Source: Psychrobacter alimentarius (GTDB taxonomy: Bacteria; Pseudomonadota; Gammaproteobacteria; Pseudomonadales; Moraxellaceae). From it: a stretch of DNA of 64,000 nt. This document shows, piece by piece, positions 58,043-64,000 of the stretch. The notes below the pieces were generated by a model that saw nothing but the letters and a program-made list of their open reading frames with translations, ran no database searches and had not been told where the DNA came from. The first letter of the stretch is position 1. The number at the start of each line of letters is the position of its first letter. The translations under genes and the position numbers were made by a program. Location of the stretch: positions 2,356,001-2,420,000 of the forward strand of contig NZ_CP014945.1 in NCBI RefSeq assembly GCF_001606025.1, given 5' to 3'.

Positions 58043-58156
58043 TCAATCTGAACGAGAGCGCCTAAAAGAATTAGATATAGGTACGTTATGGAGCAATATT
58101 AAGATAGGGAGCTTTACACTAAATTCTTCTGTGAAGTTGATACTAGGGTTGGTCAT
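58043..58156 (-). pseudogene. hsdR 5' fragment (copy C)
   Basis: An ATG at 58156 opens 37 codons starting MTNPSINFTEEFSVKLPILI, then LL, and then unrelated codons to TGA at 58043. It matches the HsdR N-terminus (MTDISINFAEEFSSK) to the same breakpoint as copies A and B but is more diverged, so older. Its ATG overlaps the stop of the ADP-ribosyltransferase-like gene by ATGA, the join expected if that gene once preceded an intact hsdR. Confidence 0.8.
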
Positions 58157-58815
58157 ATCTGCCCACCCTGATTACATTGCTCATAATCTAATTTTATTAC
58201 ATCCGATAAGGGCGTAAATCTTGGATTCAAAACGACTTCTCTTTCACCAACTCGCATCCAAAAAATATCAGAATTACTTACAGTAGTTTCGATAACAACT
58301 CGATCTTCTTTATCAAACCCATAGTGATTAAAAGCGAATGCTTTTGCCGTATCGAAATCAGTAGTCCAAGACTGCCTATCCCTATAACTTTTGTCCTCAA
58401 ATGACTCTAAAGAACATCCTCTGTATACAGTCAGCTTGGCTGGTTGTTCAGGATAACTATCTATAGGCGAAGATATTATTACTATTGGAAACCAGGCATC
58501 ACCACCGCGACTAGGGTGTGCATAAAGTTCCTGATGTAGCTCTAATCCTTTATATTTATTAGAAACATTAAAACAATCAAACATTACCTGCATAAATTCA
58601 TTTTCTTTATCACTACCTTCTTCGTAGTAATGTGTATCACCGTCAAATGAACCCTCTTTTTTGGAATCAGTTAGCATGTTTAAGAGCAAGTTATTTGCCA
58701 TGCTTTTAAAACTATCATCAAAACTATTATATTTATCGAAGAAATGATCAATCTCAATCTGCATCTCATCCTTTAAGCAATTTAGCACTGACGGTGGAAG
58801 CTCAACTTTATTCAT
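58153..58815 (-). CDS. ADP-ribosyltransferase-like protein (R-S-ExE type), cargo in the RM locus
   Basis: The 220-residue protein has a soluble helical N-terminal half and a C-terminal ART-like half. In that half YRGC (R132), QSWTTD (S149-W-T-T) and GEREVVLNP (E191-x-E193) occur in order and at plausible spacing, as in arginine-type ADP-ribosyltransferases. This suggests NAD-dependent modification of a protein or nucleic acid. The assignment rests on motifs alone. The gene follows the dGTPase gene on the same strand after a terminator-like hairpin, and its stop overlaps an hsdR fragment start. An anti-phage effector role is inferred from its place in the RM locus. Confidence 0.6.
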   Translation of the reverse strand: MNKVELPPSVLNCLKDEMQIEIDHFFDKYNSFDDSFKSMANNLLLNMLTDSKKEGSFDGDTHYYEEGSDKENEFMQVMFDCFNVSNKYKGLELHQELYAHPSRGGDAWFPIVIISSPIDSYPEQPAKLTVYRGCSLESFEDKSYRDRQSWTTDFDTAKAFAFNHYGFDKEDRVVIETTVSNSDIFWMRVGEREVVLNPRFTPLSDVIKLDYEQCNQGGQI

Positions 58816-58835
58816 TCGGCACTACCCCTAAACAA

Positions 58836-58886
58836 AGAAAAACCGCCAAGGTTGCGCGTTGCCCAAAGGCACTAAGCGTGGCAGTT
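58836..58886 (-). terminator. Branched terminator-like structure between dGTPase and ART-like genes
   Basis: On the minus strand AACTGCC pairs with GGCGGTT over 7 bp, with an inner TGCC/GGCA hairpin, and the outer stem is followed by a TTTTTC run. The end lies about 20 nt before the ART-like start codon, so it may attenuate that gene. Confidence 0.6.
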
Positions 58887-58993
58887 GTATAGAACACTGT
58901 ATAATTGGCTGCGATGTCGCGGTAACTATTTATAATAAATTCAATATCATCAGATAATCACAGCAACAAATACCTATATTAGAATACTATTAT

Positions 58994-60448
58994 TTATAGT
59001 CTATCAAATATAGAACCTTTGTTAGGAGTGAAAAACTTCTCATAAAACTTAGTTGCGTAGTCATCAGTCATACCTGCAATGAAATCGCAAATAACTCTCA
59101 TTTGTGCATGTTCTCTAGCTTCATCTACCACACTCTTTTCTTCTTGCTCTAACTTCTCTATAACAGATTGTAATAAGTATTTTTTTGGATTTTTCTCGGC
59201 ATCTTGACTGGCTTGCGTCCATCTTTCTTTAGTAGACTTTGGCAAAAACCTTTCAGGATCTTCTGAAAGCACTTGAAATAACTCAATAATTAATTTCTGA
59301 CCTTTGAACTCAAGCTGTTGAACATTTTCATCTTTTATCACAATATCATATACAAGATTACAGATAAGTTCTCTAAGCTTTTCAATTTCTTCTTCAAGCT
59401 TAACTTCAAGGTACAGCAAAGGGTCAGTACAACCTGAACCATTATTTACAATAACAATGCTAGTAATCATTAAATTAATTAAAGAGCCAATTGCATTTTT
59501 TCTCTCATGACTCTTGCTACTAAAAAGCTGCTTTGTTATTGAGGCAAATTCTAACTCGCTTCTCTCAATTTTATTTGCTTTATTGTCCAACAAGTAATGT
59601 TTTTTTTCGAAACGCTTTTCCCACTGCTTTTCATTAATCATTCCTAAGGAAAGTGCATCTTCTAAGTCGTGTAAGCTATAAGAAATATTATCTGCCAGAT
59701 TCATAATTGTACAATCTAGTGATTTAAATCTAGTTTTTCTATGTTCACCGACTTTTTTCTCTTTAAGTTTGAAAAAATTCTTTTGATCTTCTTTGCTAAA
59801 AGCTTTAAAAATGAAGCTGACAATATCTCTGTCAACATCGTAATAGCACTTAGGCGGTTTTTGAGTATCTGCTTTGAATAACCAATATGGTAATTCAGGG
59901 TTTTCCTTAACTTTATAAAAACTCTCATCAACTAATTCATGATATGAAACAGGGTACTTCAAAACGCCTAATAGCATTCGTCTTGTAGGGTTCAGGCCAT
60001 ACTCATCAGTATATTTTTCTATCTTCCCAAGTATTCTCAATGTCTGACCGTTACCTTCGAATCCCCCATACTTTCTCATACAGTAATTAAGAGCTACTTC
60101 ACCACCATGTCCAAAAGGAGGATGTCCAATATCATGTGCTAAACAAATAGCTGTAATCAAAGACATATCAGGTAAGTACTCTTTGTACTCTGAAAACCTC
60201 TCAGATTCATTGATATACTGAACAATACCTCTACCAATTTGCGCCACTTCCATAGAGTGAGTTAATCGAGTGCGGTAAAAATCACTTTCTCCTAACCCCA
60301 ATACTTGTGTTTTAGATTGTAGACGCCTAAAAGCAGCAGAATGTATTAGTCTGGCTTCATCTCTATCATATTCACTACGAACTTCATCATAGCGCTTTGG
60401 TGGCTCCTGTCTTCTTTCTTCCATCGCCTTAATATCGATCATATACAT
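58994..60448 (-). CDS. HD-domain dGTP triphosphohydrolase (dGTPase), cargo in the RM locus
   Basis: dGTPases split dGTP to deoxyguanosine and triphosphate. The 484-residue protein has RLTHSMEVAQIGRGIVQY (H64) and AHDIGHPPFGHGGEVALNY (H105-D106, conserved Gly-rich loop), and LADNISYSLHDLEDALSLG (metal Asp), the HD metal set. The opening RSEYDRDEARLIHSAAFRRL and KTQVLG are also typical. Its neighbours are restriction genes, and dGTPases are established anti-phage enzymes that deplete dGTP, so a defence role is more likely here than housekeeping. Two in-frame ATGs (60448, 60442) are possible starts. Confidence 0.9.
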   Translation of the reverse strand: MYMIDIKAMEERRQEPPKRYDEVRSEYDRDEARLIHSAAFRRLQSKTQVLGLGESDFYRTRLTHSMEVAQIGRGIVQYINESERFSEYKEYLPDMSLITAICLAHDIGHPPFGHGGEVALNYCMRKYGGFEGNGQTLRILGKIEKYTDEYGLNPTRRMLLGVLKYPVSYHELVDESFYKVKENPELPYWLFKADTQKPPKCYYDVDRDIVSFIFKAFSKEDQKNFFKLKEKKVGEHRKTRFKSLDCTIMNLADNISYSLHDLEDALSLGMINEKQWEKRFEKKHYLLDNKANKIERSELEFASITKQLFSSKSHERKNAIGSLINLMITSIVIVNNGSGCTDPLLYLEVKLEEEIEKLRELICNLVYDIVIKDENVQQLEFKGQKLIIELFQVLSEDPERFLPKSTKERWTQASQDAEKNPKKYLLQSVIEKLEQEEKSVVDEAREHAQMRVICDFIAGMTDDYATKFYEKFFTPNKGSIFDRL

Positions 60449-60516
60449 TACTTCTTTTAATTAGAATTCACTAAAGTATCAGCTAAATCATCAATTTAAG
60501 CAAACTTTCGTCTATA

Positions 60517-60672
60517 TCAAACCACCACCCGCTTCTTCCCCATCAACAACACCTGCATCAGCGCCTTCTTCTCTTGCCGCAAATCAGCCAATTGCTGCTC
60601 AAGCAATTCAATCTCTTTATCGGCATTGGTTAAGACAGTCGCGACTTTTTGTTGTTCTTTTAGGGCGTGCAG
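60517..60672 (-). pseudogene. hsdS 3' fragment
   Basis: About 150 nt encode the C-terminal 45 or so residues of an HsdS (LHALKEQQKVATVLTNADKE then a Glu/Gln/Leu coiled region and LLMGKKRVVV, stop TGA). The intact gene ends similarly (ATVLTNADKEIELLEQQLAD ... LLTGKKRVVVDGY). Nucleotide identity is over 90% by eye across ~110 nt (62041-62150 against 60540-60650). It lies between the nuclease-like gene and the dGTPase gene. Confidence 0.85.
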
Positions 60673-60717
60673 ATATAGACAATGCTTAGAGTGTCGACGA
60701 CAATATGTAAGGAATAT

Positions 60718-61869
60718 TTATTCAGCCGATGCTGGACGGTATTTTAACTCTAAATCATTTAAATGGCGCATTAACTCAATTATTTTGGCAGACAGATCAT
60801 CTAAATCAAACGTTTCAAATGCCCAAGATATGCCCCATAAAGTATTGTTTGTTTCATACCAAATTTTATTATCCAAGTTTAACCATGAATCACCAATTAA
60901 ATCTTTAAATTTCTCTGTCAACTCATCCGATTGCTTGCCAATATGTAAATTAATCTTATGCGAAACATCATTATCACTTGCCTTCATCCATAACACGATA
61001 TCAGAGCCTGTTGTCCAATTAAGATTAGTGAACTTAATGACAGGCTCATAGTCATACCACTTAGCGTGTTTCACTTTACATTCAAAATTTTCTAGGTCAC
61101 TGGCATTTAAGTCTGATGAAATTCTGGTTCCAATTTTATGCATCAGATTGTTATAGATATAGTCGCTTAATTGAGCAAACTCATTCAAGTTTTCAGTTAA
61201 AAAAGAAATTTCGTCTTTATTAATTGCGGTCATGGTATTTAAGCCTTTTAAATGTAGTAAGAACTCTCTGGCGAACAAAGTCCATTTGTTATAAGGATTA
61301 TTAAACATAGTTTGTGATAACTCTATTTCGATATGTTGAACCAGCTCGTTATATGAGATGCCATGCCAACCTCCTACTACAAGATCTACGCTCACATTAC
61401 CATCAAGGCAAAGCACCAGTTTAATGAGCGTCTTTGGAGCTGAGTGTTGAGTTTTCTTACTAATACGTTCATTACCAAAGGCTGTATATTCATCAAAAGG
61501 ATTATTTTGATGGTGGTAGATTTTACATTCAATCACTATTAACGCAGTGTCAGTTTCTACGAGTAAATCAATACGCTTGCCATTTTGCGTAACCACTTCT
61601 GTCTCTACACTCTCAAAAGCACCTAAAGAGGATAGTATGTTTTTTTTAGCGATAGCAGACTCTAGACCTCTAAAGAAGCTGTGACCCAAACCATGATGGT
61701 TGGCTGAATTTAAAAAGAAGCTGAGCAGTTCAGTCGTTGGGTTTTCAAAATGCCCTCTTGTGCCAATATCAAATAAATTCAGCTCTTCCTCCGTAAAGTC
61801 TAATGCTCTAAATTTGTCTATAAGGGCTTTAAACCTTTTAAGATGATAGGGAGCTTGCACTGATGTCAT
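60718..61869 (-). CDS. PD-(D/E)XK nuclease family protein, cargo in the RM locus
   Basis: The 383-residue protein has the PD-(D/E)xK fold pattern in its first 130 residues: ENPTTELLSFFLNSA (E47), GKRIDLLVETDTALIVIECK (D101, E114, K116) and then HHQNNPFDEY. This matches the PDDEXK_4-type family. The remaining ~230 residues are helical to mixed, with three or more Trp, and no further known domain is visible. Start context is AAGGAATTACA. It lies between intact hsdS and a broken hsdS copy, so its arrival is probably tied to that duplication. Expected to be a DNA or RNA nuclease in defence. Confidence 0.78.
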   Translation of the reverse strand: MTSVQAPYHLKRFKALIDKFRALDFTEEELNLFDIGTRGHFENPTTELLSFFLNSANHHGLGHSFFRGLESAIAKKNILSSLGAFESVETEVVTQNGKRIDLLVETDTALIVIECKIYHHQNNPFDEYTAFGNERISKKTQHSAPKTLIKLVLCLDGNVSVDLVVGGWHGISYNELVQHIEIELSQTMFNNPYNKWTLFAREFLLHLKGLNTMTAINKDEISFLTENLNEFAQLSDYIYNNLMHKIGTRISSDLNASDLENFECKVKHAKWYDYEPVIKFTNLNWTTGSDIVLWMKASDNDVSHKINLHIGKQSDELTEKFKDLIGDSWLNLDNKIWYETNNTLWGISWAFETFDLDDLSAKIIELMRHLNDLELKYRPASAE

Positions 61870-61921
61870 TGTAATTCCTTTTATCGATCGTTTTTATGTT
61901 GTTGGATTAGTGCTTTCTAGA

Positions 61922-61964
61922 GGTGCCCTTTAAATGGTGCACAGCTCACCATTTAAAGGGCACC
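61922..61964. repeat. Perfect 18-bp inverted repeat between hsdS and the nuclease-like gene
   Basis: GGTGCCCTTTAAATGGTG (61922-61939) and CACCATTTAAAGGGCACC (61947-61964) are exact reverse complements with a 7-nt loop. No U run follows, so it is not a standard terminator. It lies 45 nt after hsdS on its strand and 53 nt before the nuclease-like start codon. Confidence 0.85.
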
Positions 61965-62008
61965 ACGATAATCAAAACTTATTATTAGCTATGAGCCTGA
62001 GTTTCAAA

Positions 62009-63208
62009 TCAGTATCCATCAACAACCACCCGCTTCTTACCCGTCAACAACACCTGCATCAGCGCCTTCTTCTCTTGCTGCAAATCAGCCAATTGCTGCT
62101 CAAGCAACTCGATTTCTTTATCGGCATTGGTTAAGACGGTGGCAATTTTGTTTTGCTCATTTGATGAAGGGAAGTGAACTGGAATCTTTTCGCATACAGC
62201 TTTATTGATTTTAGGTTGAGCCGATCCTGAGTTAAACTTTCTATAATCGAGACTTTCGAGATATATACACAAAAACTCAGAGTTTTTATCTTTATTTGCT
62301 TTCATGACATGTGCATGATTATTAACCCAGATTTTTCCCGAAACCATAAACACATGAGGAACTACTCTTGATAGAATGTTTTCGCCGTCCTCACCTAACA
62401 AAATTAATTCATCGTCAAAAATATAGTCGTTTACATAGTCAATAATGCCTGTTGCACCAAAATAGGGATATTGACCTTGAATATCAGCTCTATCTTCTTG
62501 CTTAATAGGTTTGCGCATTCCATTTAAGAATGTCACACAGTCTTTCAAAGGAGCAGTTTCCCACTCACCCTCAAACCGTTCTCCCTTGTCATCTAGCAAA
62601 CGCTTTTTACCCGTTAGTAATTGCTGCATTAAGGCTTTTTTCTGCTGGGTGCTGTTATTAATCAAACGCTCGGTGGTGCTAATCGCTTTATCCCAAGTGG
62701 ATAGGATGTTGGCGATTTTTTGTTGTTCCAATACAGGAGCTAGAGGAAATTCTACCGAATAAAAATCCTTATGATTTAAGTCAGGAATAGTGCTAGCACC
62801 AGCTTTAGTTAAAATTAAATGTTGGACTCTGGGTGAACGTAGATAGTTCACTAAAAAAGTTTTGTCAATTTTATCTTTATCAAAGTCCATCAAGAAAAAA
62901 TTATTATGAAACGCACCTTCGACATCCGTGACAACAATGCCTGTGTTACCAGTACGTGTCATCAACACATCATCTCTATTACAAATAACACGTTGTGAAG
63001 GGGCTTCTACATATTCACGATCTTGATCCGTCTTTTTAATCGACTGGATAGTTATATATTCTTTTGACGTACTCGTTGGAGCTTTTAGTCGTTCAGAGAT
63101 AGCAATTTGTAAACCTTGCCTAACTTTCATAACCTCAGAAAGTCTAACGCGTTTCCAATCTTTAGGGATTCCCCCTAGTTGTGAGGGTTTCAGTAAATTA
63201 GGCACCAT
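62009..63208 (-). CDS. hsdS: Type I restriction specificity subunit HsdS
   Basis: HsdS sets the DNA target of the methylase and nuclease. The 399-residue protein has two target-recognition domains, each followed by a conserved coiled helix: residues about 1-160 and 215-345 are the variable TRDs, and the conserved arms are VLEQQKIANILSTWDKAIST to TGKKRL, and NEQNKIATVLTNADKEIELL to TGKKRVVV. The arms share a repeated QQKIA/KALMQ-LLTGKKR pattern, the half-repeats of HsdS. The start overlaps the hsdM stop by 11 nt. Its 3' end is duplicated downstream at 60517-60672. Confidence 0.94.
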   Translation of the reverse strand: MVPNLLKPSQLGGIPKDWKRVRLSEVMKVRQGLQIAISERLKAPTSTSKEYITIQSIKKTDQDREYVEAPSQRVICNRDDVLMTRTGNTGIVVTDVEGAFHNNFFLMDFDKDKIDKTFLVNYLRSPRVQHLILTKAGASTIPDLNHKDFYSVEFPLAPVLEQQKIANILSTWDKAISTTERLINNSTQQKKALMQQLLTGKKRLLDDKGERFEGEWETAPLKDCVTFLNGMRKPIKQEDRADIQGQYPYFGATGIIDYVNDYIFDDELILLGEDGENILSRVVPHVFMVSGKIWVNNHAHVMKANKDKNSEFLCIYLESLDYRKFNSGSAQPKINKAVCEKIPVHFPSSNEQNKIATVLTNADKEIELLEQQLADLQQEKKALMQVLLTGKKRVVVDGY

Positions 63209-64000
63209 AACCCAACTCCTTTAAAAACCCTGCCATCTCAGTCTCTAAACTATCTAACTCAGCCTTTAACTCAAGACGCTCAGACCGCACTGCATCCAAA
63301 TCAATCTCCGCCTCTTCCTCAAACGTATCGACATAGCGTGGAATATTTAGGTTAAAATCGTTATCCGCTATCTCATCAAAGCTCGATAAATACGCGTATT
63401 TATCGACACTTTCTCGCGCTTTATAGGTCTCAATGACTTTAGCAATATTGTCTTCAGTCAACTGGTTTTGGTTTTTACCTGATTTAAACTCATTGCTGGC
63501 ATCAATAAACAGTACCGTGTCATCAGTTTTGTTCTTTTTAAACAGTAGAATAGCCGCTGGAATACCTGTCCCGAAGAATAGCTTTTCGGGTAAACCAATC
63601 ACCGTATCGAGCAAGTTTTCTTCGATCAGTTGCTGACGGATTTTGCCTTCGCTTGACGCACGGAATAGCACGCCATGCGGTACGACCACACCCATGCGGC
63701 CGCCTTGTTTTGATGAAGAGGCAGGTTTGAGCGTTTCGATCATATGACTGATAAAGGCATAATCGCCCTTGGTCTTGGGCGGTACACCGCGATGAAAGCG
63801 ACCGTAGGGATCGCTGCTGGCATCGTCATGTCCCCATTTATCCAGTGAAAACGGCGGGTTGGCGGTCACCACATCAAACTGTAATAAGTGCTTGCCGTCA
63901 CTACCTAATAGCAGCGGATTACGAATGGTATCGCCCCACTCGATACGGTGGTTGTCCTCGCCGTGTAGGAACATATTCATCTTGGCCAGTGCCCATGTTG
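63198..64000 (-). CDS. hsdM: Type I restriction methyltransferase subunit HsdM (5' end outside window)
   Basis: HsdM methylates adenine N6 in the target site. About 267 C-terminal codons are in the window; the reading frame continues past 64000 (TWALAKMNMFLHGED is in frame at the edge). Catalytic motif IV is FDVVTANPPFSLDKWG, an N6-adenine NPPF motif. Later family features are YAFISHMIETLKP, GRMGVVVPHGVLFRASSEGK and LPEKLFFGTGIPAAILLF. The N-terminal helical domain and SAM motif I lie beyond the window. Co-transcribed with hsdS. Confidence 0.95.
   Translation of the reverse strand, partial: TWALAKMNMFLHGEDNHRIEWGDTIRNPLLLGSDGKHLLQFDVVTANPPFSLDKWGHDDASSDPYGRFHRGVPPKTKGDYAFISHMIETLKPASSSKQGGRMGVVVPHGVLFRASSEGKIRQQLIEENLLDTVIGLPEKLFFGTGIPAAILLFKKNKTDDTVLFIDASNEFKSGKNQNQLTEDNIAKVIETYKARESVDKYAYLSSFDEIADNDFNLNIPRYVDTFEEEAEIDLDAVRSERLELKAELDSLETEMAGFLKELGYGA

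Noticed and set aside
58031-60669. TAGGGCGTG occurs both at 58031-58039 (near hsdR copy C) and 60661-60669 (edge of the hsdS fragment), like an insertion-sequence end.
   Set aside because: At 60661 it is readable as HsdS coding (LHALK), no transposase or matching second end is present, and nine bases can recur by chance.

Overview
The window looks like a chromosomal segment of a Psychrobacter-like member of the Moraxellaceae. I infer this from the moderate-to-low GC content, the protein sequences, the conserved blocks rhodanese-grxC-secB, rplM-rpsI, scpA-scpB and trpS, and an RND pump carrying genus-style tails. This is from memory of families; no search was run.

Positions 1 to about 42,600 are mostly core housekeeping DNA. 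It holds a 6S RNA fragment, fxsA, ruvC, a META/DUF4377 lipoprotein, a glutathione transferase, a 1-Cys peroxiredoxin, a single-motif PLD-like protein, glnS, ppiB, lpxH, orn, rsgA, a rhodanese gene with grxC and secB, adk, a late cytochrome c maturation operon (ccmF-ccmG-ccmH-ccmI), a DUF445 membrane protein, mrdA with rsmD, rplM with rpsI, lpxL, trpS with an O-methyltransferase, scpA and scpB, lolA, rplU-rpmA, ispB, a complete tripartite RND efflux operon, hemB and a glutathionyl-hydroquinone reductase. Most units end in clear intrinsic terminators, which are listed.

From 42,558 the window becomes accessory. A tRNA-Val(GAC) gene is followed by an integration module: three 11-bp phased repeats that look like integrase arm sites, an XRE repressor facing an excisionase-like HTH gene across three phased operator-like repeats, a tyrosine recombinase and two small cargo genes. 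No second copy of the tRNA 3' end is visible, so the far boundary is unknown. Metabolic cargo follows: an orphan TRAP solute-binding lipoprotein, an iron-type alcohol dehydrogenase with an SMP-30 lactonase, and a DUF819 permease paired with a D-Ala-D-Ala dipeptidase.

Positions 51,450 to 64,000 hold a type I restriction-modification locus read on the minus strand: hsdM (cut by the window end), hsdS, hsdR and a YgjP-type metallopeptidase. It is split by cargo: a PD-(D/E)XK nuclease-like protein, an HD-domain dGTPase, an ADP-ribosyltransferase-like protein, a BLUF blue-light sensor with a membrane tail, a small exported protein and a two-pass membrane protein. The cargo is punctuated by broken copies of the RM genes. 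Two extra copies of the first ~22 hsdR codons lie upstream of the intact gene, and all three copies lose similarity just after the same TTGCTC sequence. An extra copy of the hsdS 3' end lies beyond the nuclease gene. Two hsdR fragments overlap a cargo gene by ATGA, so they may be translationally coupled to it. This is the most unusual structure in the window and suggests repeated cassette insertion or exchange at fixed points in the RM operon.
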